This document shows positions 1-8,280 of a stretch of DNA of 33,293 bases, piece after piece. Position numbers and translations under genes: made by a program. Every line of letters starts with the position of its first letter. Positions within the stretch are counted from its first letter, which is position 1. The DNA is taken from assembly GCA_947474815.1 (NCBI GenBank), contig CANJJU010000013.1:1-33293 (forward strand). The letters are read 5' to 3'. The notes beneath the pieces were generated by a model, which saw nothing but the letters and a program-made list of their open reading frames with translations, was not told the origin of the DNA and searched no databases. This DNA comes from Chitinophagaceae bacterium. Its GTDB lineage: Bacteria; Bacteroidota; Bacteroidia; Chitinophagales; Chitinophagaceae.

Positions 1-814
1 AATCGGCTTTATATGAAATGGAGAAATCGGGAATATGTTTTGCGATCTCTGCAGCAATCTCCTTTGGAGAGAAACTCATCCCAGCAACATTATACGATGT
101 ACGAATGGAGATTTTGGATGCATCCGCTTCCATTAATTCAATGGTGGCCCTAATAGCATCAGGCATATACATCATGGGCAAATAGGTGTCCTCATTCAAA
201 AAACACTGATACTTCTTATTTTCCAAAGCCTGATGGAAAATCTCTACTGCGTAATCGGTTGTTCCACCTCCTGGCGCACTTTTATAGCTAATCAACCCGG
301 GATAACGCAAACTTCTTACATCTACCCCATAGCGATGATGATAATAATTACACCAAAACTCACCTGCATATTTACTGATACCATACACCGTGATGGGCTC
401 TATAATTGTTTGTTGAGGACAATCTTTCCTAGGTGAGGTAGGACCAAATACAGCAATGCTACTGGGCCAATATACTTTTTTAAGTTTTTCTTCTCGCGCA
501 ATATCCAACACATTGAGAAGGCTTTGCATATTTAAATTCCATGCTAGATTAGGGTTCTTCTCTCCAGTAGCAGACAAGATAGCCGCCAATAAATAGATTT
601 GGGTAACCCCCTGCCTAACCACTTGTACATGAAGCAATTCTTTGTTCATTACATCTAGGCTCACATAAGGCCCAGTTCCTTTAAGCAATTCGTTTTCTTC
701 CCTTAAATCAGAAGCGATTACATTGTTATTGCCATAAATCTTTCTTAACGCCAAGGTTAACTCTACTCCTATTTGTCCACTTGCCCCAATGACCAATATC
801 TTTTCTTTTGCCAT
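1..814 (-). CDS. L-threonine 3-dehydrogenase, SDR/epimerase-like type (partial, 3' end outside window)
   Basis: Predicted to oxidise L-threonine to 2-amino-3-oxobutyrate with NAD+, the first step of threonine breakdown to glycine and acetyl-CoA. I translated the minus strand from the ATG at 814; the frame stays open to the window edge (271 codons), which is why the ORF track omits it. Residues 10-16 form the Rossmann motif GASGQIG. The extended-SDR catalytic set is visible as PSS at 117-119 and YGISK at 144-148. Further on are RYPGLIS, PGGGTTDYAVEIF and LPMMYMPDAIRATIELM, which resemble the GalE-like threonine dehydrogenases known from Bacteroidota rather than the zinc-dependent Tdh. It is divergent from kdsA across a 74-bp gap. 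Its usual partner Kbl is not in the window. A generic NAD-dependent epimerase is the alternative, but the WCNYYHHRYGVDVRSLRYPG block favours threonine dehydrogenase. Confidence 0.88.
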   Translation of the reverse strand, partial: MAKEKILVIGASGQIGVELTLALRKIYGNNNVIASDLREENELLKGTGPYVSLDVMNKELLHVQVVRQGVTQIYLLAAILSATGEKNPNLAWNLNMQSLLNVLDIAREEKLKKVYWPSSIAVFGPTSPRKDCPQQTIIEPITVYGISKYAGEFWCNYYHHRYGVDVRSLRYPGLISYKSAPGGGTTDYAVEIFHQALENKKYQCFLNEDTYLPMMYMPDAIRATIELMEADASKISIRTSYNVAGMSFSPKEIAAEIAKHIPDFSISYKAD

Positions 815-876
815 AGTATTTATTTATTGCGGTGTAAATGTAATTGGAAACATTTAGTCGTAGAAAAAATATTGAT

Positions 877-884
877 TAATTTTG
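877..884 (+). promoter_or_regulatory. Bacteroidota -7 element upstream of kdsA
   Basis: TAATTTTG matches the Bacteroidota -7 consensus TAnnTTTG exactly. Only four bases separate it from the kdsA ATG, so the expected transcription start falls on or next to the start codon. No clear TTTG -33 box is seen at the usual distance; TTTAG near 853-857 is the best candidate. Confidence 0.55.
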
Positions 885-888
885 TAAA

Positions 889-1704
889 ATGGAAAAGAAC
901 TCAACGATTATTCAAGGGCAACCCAATCCCCATCATAACTTTTTTTTAATTGCCGGCCCTTGCGTGGTTGAAAACGAAACAATGGTTTTTGAGATAGCTG
1001 AAAAAGTATCCACGATCTGTAAAAAACTATCCATCCCCTATGTTTTTAAAGCTTCTTATAGAAAAGCAAACCGCACCAGTGCTAATTCTTTTACTGGTAT
1101 TGGAGACGAAGCTGCACTAAAATTGATACAACAAGTGGGCAAGCAATTCAAGATTCCTACTACAACTGATATTCATACTGCACAAGAAGCAGCAATGGCT
1201 GCGGAGTATGTAGATATTTTACAGATCCCTGCGTTTTTATGCAGACAAACAGACTTGCTATTAGCGGCGGCTGCTACCAATAAAATTATCAATGTCAAGA
1301 AAGGCCAATTCCTAAGTGGGCCTTCTATGAAATTCCCAGTGGATAAAATAAAACAGGCTGGCAACTCACAGGTATGGCTAACTGAAAGAGGAAACAGTTT
1401 TGGCTACCAAGATTTAATAGTTGATTACAGAAACATCACCTGGATGAAAGAGCATGGCGTACCCGTGGTAATGGATTGTACTCATTCCCTTCAACAACCC
1501 AACCAAACTTCAGGTATCACAGGAGGCAATCCACAACTCATTGAAACAATCGCCAAAGCAGCGATTGCTACTGGCGCCGATGGATTATTTATTGAAACAC
1601 ATCCCAATCCTTTAGAAGCTAAAAGCGATGGCGCAAATATGCTACGATTGGAGTTATTGGAACCATTGTTGGAGAAGCTGGTGAAGATTAGAGCTGCGGT
1701 GTAA
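889..1704 (+). CDS. kdsA: 3-deoxy-8-phosphooctulonate (Kdo-8-P) synthase
   Basis: Condenses phosphoenolpyruvate with arabinose-5-phosphate to Kdo-8-phosphate in the cytoplasm, for the lipopolysaccharide inner core. At 271 aa it is close to the family length. Diagnostic blocks are IAGPCVVENE (about 21-30), KASYRKANRTS, TDIHTAQEA, KKGQFLSGPSMKFPVDKI, DCTHSLQQPN and IETHPNPLEAKSDGANML. Cys25 in AGPC, the His of DCTHS, the Glu of IETHP and the Asp of KSDGAN match the four metal ligands of the metal-dependent KdsA class; the E. coli-type enzyme has Asn in place of the Cys. The ATG follows a perfect -7 element by four bases. Other Kdo genes are not in the window, so it appears to stand alone. Confidence 0.96.
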   Translation: MEKNSTIIQGQPNPHHNFFLIAGPCVVENETMVFEIAEKVSTICKKLSIPYVFKASYRKANRTSANSFTGIGDEAALKLIQQVGKQFKIPTTTDIHTAQEAAMAAEYVDILQIPAFLCRQTDLLLAAAATNKIINVKKGQFLSGPSMKFPVDKIKQAGNSQVWLTERGNSFGYQDLIVDYRNITWMKEHGVPVVMDCTHSLQQPNQTSGITGGNPQLIETIAKAAIATGADGLFIETHPNPLEAKSDGANMLRLELLEPLLEKLVKIRAAV

Positions 1705-1712
1705 CATAAAAA

Positions 1713-1734
1713 GTTTAAGGTTTAAGGTTTAAAG
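1713..1734 (+). repeat. Short tandem repeat, heptamer GTTTAAG x3
   Basis: GTTTAAG GTTTAAG GTTTAAAG starts nine bases after the kdsA stop codon and leads straight into the octamer hairpin repeat. Its unit resembles the GTTTAG variants of that repeat, so the two may belong to one element. Confidence 0.7.
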
Positions 1735-1736
1735 AT

Positions 1737-1854
1737 GTTGAGTCGTTGAGTCGTTTAGGCGTTTGCTTATCATACCTGAATCAACAAGGAAAATAGAATA
1801 GATTTTTACACGCATCCAATTAACTCAACGACTAAACAGCTAAACCTCTAAACA
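1737..1854. repeat. Octamer-based inverted repeat, copy 1 (kdsA-aconitase gap)
   Basis: The left arm reads GTTGAGTC GTTGAGTC GTTTAGGC GTTT (1737-1764). The right arm, read on the minus strand, is GTTTAGAG GTTTAGCT GTTTAGTC GTTGAGTT (1853 back to about 1822). Bases 1737-1752 can pair with 1822-1837 at 14 of 16 positions. The element fills most of the 234-bp gap between two same-strand genes. No transposase or coding potential is seen. A second copy lies after aconitase. Confidence 0.7.
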
Positions 1855-1938
1855 ATTTTTTAAATCATCAACTTTCTCTGTTATTTCATCTTCTTTTTTT
1901 GTAATTTCGCCTTCCGTTAAACTTTAAAAATTACCCCC

Positions 1939-4212
1939 ATGGCATTTGATATTGAAATGATTAAGAAGGTATATGCAACCTTCCCTGAAAGAGTTGAAGC
2001 AGCAAGACAAATTGTAGGAAGACCATTAACCCTCACAGAGAAAATATTATACGCACATTTATGGCAAGGCAATGCCACCGAAATACAAGAAAGAGGAATA
2101 TCGTATGTAGATTTTGCACCAGACCGTGTTGCCATGCAAGATGCTACCGCACAAATGGCCTTGTTGCAGTTTATGCAATCTGGCAGAACAGCCGTTGCAG
2201 TTCCCAGCACAGTACATTGCGATCATTTGATTGAAGCAAAAGTAGACAGCCAAACAGATTTAAACAGGGCCGTAAATGAAAGCAGCGAAGTGTATGATTT
2301 CTTAGCCTCTGTTTCTAATAAATATGGTATTGGATTTTGGAAACCAGGCGCAGGTATTATACATCAAGTGGTATTAGAAAATTATGCATTCCCTGGTGGA
2401 ATGATGATTGGTACAGATAGCCATACCGTAAATGCAGGTGGCTTGGGAATGATTGCCATTGGAGTAGGTGGAGCGGATGCTTGCGACGTAATGGCTGGAT
2501 TGCCTTGGGAATTAAAAATGCCCAAATTGATTGGCATCAAATTAACGGGGAAATTAAATGGCTGGACAGCTCCAAAAGATGTAATTCTTAAAGTAGCAGG
2601 CATACTAACGGTAAAGGGTGGTACAGGAGCAGTAGTAGAATATTTTGGAGAAGGCGCTATCAATATGAGCTGTACAGGAAAAGGAACCATTTGTAATATG
2701 GGTGCTGAAATTGGTGCTACTACTTCTACTTTCGGATACGACGAAAGCATGAGTCGTTATTTAGCAGCTACTGGTAGAGAAGAAATTGCAAAAATGGCCG
2801 ATCAAATCAAAGAACATTTAACAGGTGACGCTGATGTATATGCTAATCCGTCAAAATATTTCGACGAAGTAATTGAAATCAATCTTAGTGAACTTGAACC
2901 ACACTTAAACGGACCCTTCACGCCAGATTTAGCAACGCCTATTTCTAAAATGAAAGAAGTAGCCGCTGCAAACAACTGGCCTACAAAAATTGAAGTAGGC
3001 TTGATTGGAAGCTGCACCAACTCTTCTTATGAAGACATCAGCAGGTCTGTAAGCTTGGCTAAGCAAGTGACAGAAAAAGGATTGAAATTAAATGCATCCT
3101 TTACGATTACTCCCGGATCTGAACAAGTCCGCTACACCATTGAAAGAGATGGATTCTTGGAAGTGTTTGATAAAATTGGCGCTACCGTTTTTGCAAATGC
3201 CTGTGGACCTTGCATAGGAATGTGGGCAAGAGTAGGTGCTGAAAAAGCAGAAAGAAATACCATTGTACATAGCTTCAATAGAAACTTTGCCAAGAGAGCT
3301 GATGGCAATCCGAATACATTTGCCTTTGTAGGCTCTCCTGAAATAGTAACGGCAATGGCTATTGCAGGAGATTTAAATTTCAATCCACTAACCGATACGC
3401 TTACCAACAATAAAGGTGAACAAGTAAAATTAGACCCTCCAACTGGTTATGAATTACCTGCCAAAGGATTTGCAGTAGAAGATGCAGGCTATCAAGCCCC
3501 CGCAGCCGATGGAAGTGGTGTGCAAGTAAAAGTGTCACCAGAAAGTAAAAGATTACAAATCCTTGAACCCTTTGCTGCTTGGGAAGGAACAGATATCAAG
3601 GGATTAAAGTTGTTGATAAAAGCAAAAGGGAAATGTACGACTGATCATATCTCTATGGCGGGGCCATGGTTGAAATTTCGCGGACACTTAGATAATATCA
3701 GCAACAACCTACTTATTGGTGCAGTGAATTATTTTAATGAAAAAACAGACAACGTTAAAAATCAATTAACAGGAGCATACGGAACAGTCCCATCTACACA
3801 AAGAGCATACAAAGCAGCTGGCATCGGAACCATCGTGGTAGGGGATGAAAACTATGGAGAAGGATCCTCTCGTGAACATGCTGCAATGGAACCGCGTCAC
3901 TTAGGGGTAAGAGCTGTTTTGGTAAAATCATTCGCACGCATTCACGAAACCAATCTAAAAAAACAAGGAATGCTCGCGTTAACTTTCAACGATAAAGCAG
4001 ATTACGATAAATTCAAAGAAGACGACAGTATTGATATTATAGGCCTACCTAGTTTTTCACCCGACAAAAAATTACAACTTGCTTTGCATCATAGCGATGG
4101 TACAACAGAAGTAATCATGGTAAATCATTCATACAACGAACAGCAAATTGAATGGTTCAAAGAAGGTGCTGCATTGAATATTATCAGAAGAGATTTTGCG
4201 AATAAGAAGTAG
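1939..4212 (+). CDS. acn: Aconitate hydratase, mitochondrial-type
   Basis: TCA-cycle [4Fe-4S] enzyme interconverting citrate and isocitrate. The 757-aa protein has the three iron-sulfur cysteines in GSCTN (Cys359) and NACGPCIG (Cys422, Cys425), almost the same numbering as mature mitochondrial aconitase. It is shorter than the AcnA/IRP type (about 890 aa) and lacks the AcnB domain order, so I place it in the mitochondrial-type family. The swivel domain with [15 protein letters not shown] (about 630-650) forms the C-terminal part. The ATG at 1939 is preceded by TAATTTCG at 1902-1909, one mismatch from the -7 consensus. It lies between two copies of the octamer hairpin repeat. Confidence 0.96.
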   Translation: MAFDIEMIKKVYATFPERVEAARQIVGRPLTLTEKILYAHLWQGNATEIQERGISYVDFAPDRVAMQDATAQMALLQFMQSGRTAVAVPSTVHCDHLIEAKVDSQTDLNRAVNESSEVYDFLASVSNKYGIGFWKPGAGIIHQVVLENYAFPGGMMIGTDSHTVNAGGLGMIAIGVGGADACDVMAGLPWELKMPKLIGIKLTGKLNGWTAPKDVILKVAGILTVKGGTGAVVEYFGEGAINMSCTGKGTICNMGAEIGATTSTFGYDESMSRYLAATGREEIAKMADQIKEHLTGDADVYANPSKYFDEVIEINLSELEPHLNGPFTPDLATPISKMKEVAAANNWPTKIEVGLIGSCTNSSYEDISRSVSLAKQVTEKGLKLNASFTITPGSEQVRYTIERDGFLEVFDKIGATVFANACGPCIGMWARVGAEKAERNTIVHSFNRNFAKRADGNPNTFAFVGSPEIVTAMAIAGDLNFNPLTDTLTNNKGEQVKLDPPTGYELPAKGFAVEDAGYQAPAADGSGVQVKVSPESKRLQILEPFAAWEGTDIKGLKLLIKAKGKCTTDHISMAGPWLKFRGHLDNISNNLLIGAVNYFNEKTDNVKNQLTGAYGTVPSTQRAYKAAGIGTIVVGDENYGEGSSREHAAMEPRHLGVRAVLVKSFARIHETNLKKQGMLALTFNDKADYDKFKEDDSIDIIGLPSFSPDKKLQLALHHSDGTTEVIMVNHSYNEQQIEWFKEGAALNIIRRDFANKK

Positions 4213-4218
4213 AGAATC

Positions 4219-4307
4219 GTTGAGTTGTTGAGGCGTTGAGTTGTTTAGGAGTAAGTAGGTTAGCAGTTGACATTAAAATTATCTACTCAACAACTCAACA
4301 ACTAAAC
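4219..4307. repeat. Octamer-based inverted repeat, copy 2 (after aconitase)
   Basis: The left arm is GTTGAGTT GTTGAGGC GTTGAGTT GTTTAGGA (4219-4250), followed by decayed units. The right arm (4283-4307) read on the minus strand is GTTTAGTT GTTGAGTT GTTGAGTAG. The 25-nt right arm can pair with 4219-4243 at 21 of 25 positions. The element starts six bases after the aconitase stop and ends four bases before the stop codon of the convergent SET-domain gene, so it could end transcription from both sides. Confidence 0.72.
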
Positions 4308-4311
4308 ATTA

Positions 4312-4698
4312 TTACTCCACAACATCAAACCATACTTTTGTTTGGTCGTCCCAATCTCCATTGTAATTAATCGTCAATTCCTCTCCTATTGATATTTCCC
4401 TAACCGTTTTTACAAAAATAGTTTCGGTTTCAAAATCCATAAAATATTCGCAATTGCTCGAATAGCTATGATTATACATAGGGATATATCCTAAGGCCAT
4501 ACAACATTGATCTTTCAAAGGGCCCCATTCAAATATATAGTCGTGCAATAGGGTTTTGTCAAGATGGAGTCGATCTTCTTTGGGCATCACAATAACCGGT
4601 GAAACTTCAATCACTACCCCACTTTCTATGATTGATGAGGTAAACACGCCCTTGCCTTTTTTTTCTGTGAAATCAATATATAATGATGGATTAATCAT
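4312..4698 (-). CDS. SET domain-containing protein (putative protein-lysine methyltransferase)
   Basis: A 128-aa protein that is essentially one SET domain. The start KGKGVFTSS resembles the N-terminal SET strand. MYNHSYSSNCEYFMDF (about 75-90) corresponds to the NHxxxPN cofactor and pseudoknot motif, and GEELTINYNGDW (about 105-116) carries the GEELxxxY catalytic motif with its tyrosine. No cysteine-rich post-SET zinc motif is present. SET proteins use S-adenosylmethionine to methylate protein lysines; the substrate here is unknown. It is convergent with aconitase, with the repeat hairpin between them, and divergent from mgtE. Confidence 0.85.
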   Translation of the reverse strand: MINPSLYIDFTEKKGKGVFTSSIIESGVVIEVSPVIVMPKEDRLHLDKTLLHDYIFEWGPLKDQCCMALGYIPMYNHSYSSNCEYFMDFETETIFVKTVREISIGEELTINYNGDWDDQTKVWFDVVE

Positions 4699-4718
4699 AA
4701 TTTAAGAAAAGAATAAAG

Positions 4719-4726
4719 TAATTTTG
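4719..4726 (+). promoter_or_regulatory. Bacteroidota -7 element upstream of mgtE
   Basis: TAATTTTG matches TAnnTTTG exactly, 64 bases before the mgtE start. It lies in the gap shared with the divergent SET-domain gene. The leader of about 58 nt shows no obvious Mg2+-sensing structure. Confidence 0.5.
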
Positions 4727-4790
4727 CGACACTTAGTAAAATTAACAAAATAAGATTTTTTACCCACTTAATTAAGAATTCATTCTGAAG

Positions 4791-6182
4791 ATGGCATTGG
4801 AAATGGATGATATAACATTGCAACAACAGTTTGAGGAGATGATTTCTTCAGAAGACAAGTTGAGTATTCAGGTCTTTTTAAATGACCAGAATATCAGCGA
4901 TGTAGCTAATCTAATTTACGATAATCCCGACTACGAATCTCAAATCATTTCTCATCTTTCTATTCATCGTGCGGCTAGTGTATTTAAAATTCTCGATGCA
5001 GGCGAACAGAAAAGAATCATCGAAGATCTTCCTCCCTTCAAATCAGCAGAATTATTAAATGAGCTCCCTGCCGATGATAGGGTGGCATTCTTGGAGATGC
5101 TTCCCAATAATGTGGTTAGAGAACTTATCAAAACACTCGACCCGGAAGAAAGAAAAATTACCTTAGAATTGTTGGGGTATCCAGAAAATAGCGTAGGACG
5201 TTTGATGAATCCTGATTACGTGTATGTATATGAATACAATACCGTAAAAGAAGTAATTGAAACCATTCGTCGATTTGGAACCAATAGCGAAACGATTGAT
5301 GTGATTTATGTTATCAATTACAAAGGAGAACTATTAGACGATATTAGAATTAGAGAAATCATCCTCGCCGCACCAGAAGTAAAAGTAAGCGAATTGATGG
5401 ATGAAAGATTCATTGCGCTAAATGCCAATGACGATCAAGAAATTGCCAACGAAGTATTTAAAATGAATAATCGAGTAGCGCTTCCCGTTACTGATAATCA
5501 AAATATCCTTTTAGGAATTATTACTATTGATGACGTACTGTGGATTACCAATGAAGAATTTGGAGAAGACATTCAAAAAATTGGAGGTACGGAAGCATTG
5601 GATGAACCCTACCTTGATATCAGCATTCCAAAGCTTCTTAAAAAAAGAGCCGGCTGGTTAGTGATTCTTTTCTTAAGCGAAATGCTGACCGCTTCTGCCA
5701 TGCAATTCTTTCAACATGAAATAGAAGTAGCCACTGTCCTTGCCTTGTTCATCCCGCTCATCATGAGTAGTGGAGGAAACAGCGGATCACAAGCTTCTAC
5801 TTTAATCATTCAAGCCATGGCATTGGGAGAGCTTACCATCAAAGATTGGTGGCGTGTAATGAGAAGAGAATTGATCACGGGAGCTTTACTAGGGGTCATT
5901 TTGGGAACCATAGGATTGATAAGGATTTCCATTTGGCAAAATTTACACATATTTGATTATGGCATTCACTGGGATTTACTAGCCATCACCATATTCTTCT
6001 CTTTAATGGCGATTGTTTTATGGGGTAGCCTTATTGGGTCCATGTTACCCATTTTTTTAAAAAGACTCAAATTAGATCCTGCTACTTCTTCAGCACCATT
6101 TGTAGCAACTTTAGTGGATGTAACTGGAATCGTTATTTATTTTTCAGTTGCCTATTTCTTTCTAAAAGGAACCTTATTGTAG
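4791..6182 (+). CDS. mgtE: Magnesium transporter MgtE
   Basis: Inner-membrane Mg2+ channel. The 463-aa protein has the full family order: a superhelical N domain (about 15-130) with DRVAFLEMLPNNVVREL, a CBS-domain pair (about 135-255) that senses cytosolic Mg2+, and a C-terminal membrane domain with five predicted helices (about 285-460). The pore region contains MSSGGNSGSQAST, and the last helices carry TLVDVTG with the conserved Asp of the selectivity site. A -7 promoter element lies 64 bp upstream. glmS follows after 125 bp on the same strand. Confidence 0.95.
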   Translation: MALEMDDITLQQQFEEMISSEDKLSIQVFLNDQNISDVANLIYDNPDYESQIISHLSIHRAASVFKILDAGEQKRIIEDLPPFKSAELLNELPADDRVAFLEMLPNNVVRELIKTLDPEERKITLELLGYPENSVGRLMNPDYVYVYEYNTVKEVIETIRRFGTNSETIDVIYVINYKGELLDDIRIREIILAAPEVKVSELMDERFIALNANDDQEIANEVFKMNNRVALPVTDNQNILLGIITIDDVLWITNEEFGEDIQKIGGTEALDEPYLDISIPKLLKKRAGWLVILFLSEMLTASAMQFFQHEIEVATVLALFIPLIMSSGGNSGSQASTLIIQAMALGELTIKDWWRVMRRELITGALLGVILGTIGLIRISIWQNLHIFDYGIHWDLLAITIFFSLMAIVLWGSLIGSMLPIFLKRLKLDPATSSAPFVATLVDVTGIVIYFSVAYFFLKGTLL

Positions 6183-6307
6183 CGCCTTCAATCTTTAGAT
6201 CCGCCAAGAATCCCCCTCCTTTTGACCCTAGTTTGAAAACAGCATTTTTTGACTACAAATTCATTAAATTGCAACAACTTAGTTGAGCATAACGAAAATA
6301 TTATACT

Positions 6308-8146
6308 ATGTGTGGAATTGTTGGCTATACTGGAACTAGACAAGCTTATCCTGTAATATTAAAAGGCCTTAAAAGGCTCGAATATAGAGGATATGATAGT
6401 AGTGGCGTAGCCCTGCTTAAAGAGGGAAAACTAAAAGTATACAAGAAAAAAGGTAAAGTGGCTGAGCTTGAAGAAGAGATGATTGGAAAAGAAATTGAAG
6501 CTACCATTGGAATCGGACATACCCGTTGGGCAACCCACGGTGAACCAAGCGATAGAAATGCTCACCCCCATTCTTCTGCTAGCGGCAAGCTTGCCATGAT
6601 ACACAATGGCATCATTGAAAATTATGCACAAATAAAGCAAGAGCTGCTCAACAAAGGGTACACGTTCACCAGTGATACAGATACAGAAGTGTTGTTGAAT
6701 TTCATTGAAGACATCAAAAAAAATAATGACTGTAGTCTAGAAGAAGCACTTCGCATTGCATTAAAAAGAGTCAGTGGAGCATATTGCATTCTTCTCATTG
6801 AGCAAGACAACCCAGATACTATTATTGCCGCAAGAAAAGGCAGCCCATTGGTAATTGGCATTGGCAAAGGAGAACATTTTTTAGCAAGTGACGCCTCTCC
6901 TATTATTGAATACACCAAAGAAGTGGTATATGTTAATGATTATGAACTTGCCATTGTTAGGCCAGATGAATTGATTTTAAAAAACATCGGAAATGAAAAA
7001 ATAACTCCCTACATCACTAAGCTCGATATGGAGTTGGCTGCTATTGAGAAAGGAGGATACGATCATTTTATGATTAAGGAGATTTTTGAGCAACCGAGTA
7101 CAATATATGATTGCTTACGCGGACGATTAGATGCAAAAGAATCTATTATTAAAATGAGTGGCATTGATCAAAATATAGATCAAATAATGAATGCCAATCG
7201 AATCATGATTGTTGCTTGTGGCACAAGTTGGCATGCGGGATTGGTAGCTGAATACATCATTGAAGAACTTTGTAGAATCCCCGTAGAAGTTGAATATGCC
7301 TCAGAATTCAGATACAGAAATCCCATTGTAAATAAAGGAGATGTAATCATAGCTATTTCTCAAAGTGGAGAAACAGCCGACACATTGGTAGCGCTTGAAA
7401 AAGCCAAAGAAAATGGAGCCTTTATCTTTGGCGTGGTAAACGCTGTTGGATCTTCTATTGCACGTATTTCTAATGCGGGCGCTTATACTCATGCAGGGCC
7501 AGAAATTGGCGTAGCATCCACCAAAGCATTTACAGGACAATTAGCCGTATTAATGATGATGGCATTGGCCATCGCGAAGCAAAAAGGAACTGTATCAAAA
7601 GAACGATACGATCATTTATTATTGGAACTAGAACAAATACCCGAAAAAGCAGAAGCCATTCTTAAAAATGCAAAGGAGCTTAAAAAGATTGCCGAAAAAT
7701 ATAAAAACGCTTCTGACTTTTTATTCTTGGGAAGAGGCTATAATTTCCCTGTAGCACTTGAAGGCGCTTTGAAATTGAAAGAAATATCCTACATACACGC
7801 GGAAGGCTACCCTGCAGCAGAGATGAAGCATGGCCCTATAGCATTGGTTGATGATCAATTGCCCGTTGTATTTATTGCAACAAATGATCCATATCACGAA
7901 AAAATCGTGAGCAACATGCAGGAAATAAAAGCCCGAAAAGGAAAAATTATTTCTATTATTACTGAAGGCGATACCGTTTGCCCTGGCTTAAGTGACGACT
8001 ACTTTTCAATTCCCCTAGTGGATGAATTAATAGCTCCTATTCTTACTGTAATCCCATTGCAATTATTATCCTATTACGTGGGTACAGCGAAAGGTATTGA
8101 CGTAGACAAGCCAAGAAATCTTGCCAAAAGCGTTACGGTGGAATAA
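6308..8146 (+). CDS. glmS: Glutamine--fructose-6-phosphate aminotransferase (isomerizing)
   Basis: Makes glucosamine-6-phosphate from fructose-6-phosphate and glutamine, the entry step to UDP-GlcNAc for peptidoglycan and LPS. The 612-aa length fits the family. The mature N-terminal nucleophile Cys2 is in MCGIVGYTG; the class II glutaminase domain spans about 1-220 with HTRWATHG and DTDTE. Two SIS domains follow (about 290-430 and 460-600), with CGTSWHAG, SQSGETADT and GPEIGVASTK, and the chain ends in the typical KSVTVE. The 5' gap shows no glmS ribozyme core that I can recognise. It precedes the DUF4954 gene. Confidence 0.97.
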   Translation: MCGIVGYTGTRQAYPVILKGLKRLEYRGYDSSGVALLKEGKLKVYKKKGKVAELEEEMIGKEIEATIGIGHTRWATHGEPSDRNAHPHSSASGKLAMIHNGIIENYAQIKQELLNKGYTFTSDTDTEVLLNFIEDIKKNNDCSLEEALRIALKRVSGAYCILLIEQDNPDTIIAARKGSPLVIGIGKGEHFLASDASPIIEYTKEVVYVNDYELAIVRPDELILKNIGNEKITPYITKLDMELAAIEKGGYDHFMIKEIFEQPSTIYDCLRGRLDAKESIIKMSGIDQNIDQIMNANRIMIVACGTSWHAGLVAEYIIEELCRIPVEVEYASEFRYRNPIVNKGDVIIAISQSGETADTLVALEKAKENGAFIFGVVNAVGSSIARISNAGAYTHAGPEIGVASTKAFTGQLAVLMMMALAIAKQKGTVSKERYDHLLLELEQIPEKAEAILKNAKELKKIAEKYKNASDFLFLGRGYNFPVALEGALKLKEISYIHAEGYPAAEMKHGPIALVDDQLPVVFIATNDPYHEKIVSNMQEIKARKGKIISIITEGDTVCPGLSDDYFSIPLVDELIAPILTVIPLQLLSYYVGTAKGIDVDKPRNLAKSVTVE

Positions 8147-8280
8147 TTAAGTTTGAAATCCTCCGAAAAATCAGTTTATTTATTAACTTCAAGTAGCAGT
8201 CATTGATTGCAGGAGCATCAGAATTAGTTGTATTAAGGAAAGAAAATAAAGTATTACTGATTGAATAATTTTCAAAAAAT

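Noticed and set aside
233-436. 67-aa plus-strand ORF
   Set aside because: Lies wholly inside the partial threonine dehydrogenase gene on the minus strand, which has strong motif support.
2382-2750. 122-aa minus-strand ORF inside aconitase
   Set aside because: Shadow of a well-supported gene; no recognisable motif or promoter.
4727-4790. Mg2+ riboswitch (M-box/ykoK) upstream of mgtE
   Set aside because: The leader is about 60 nt, A+T-rich and without the conserved stems.
6183-6307. glmS ribozyme upstream of glmS
   Set aside because: The 125-bp gap is short and lacks the ribozyme core pairing; those ribozymes are mainly a Firmicutes feature.
8147-8280. Possible 20-codon ORF from TTG (IAGASELVVLRKENKVLLIE) before DUF4954
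   Set aside because: No ATG, no homology that I can see, and too short to separate from chance.
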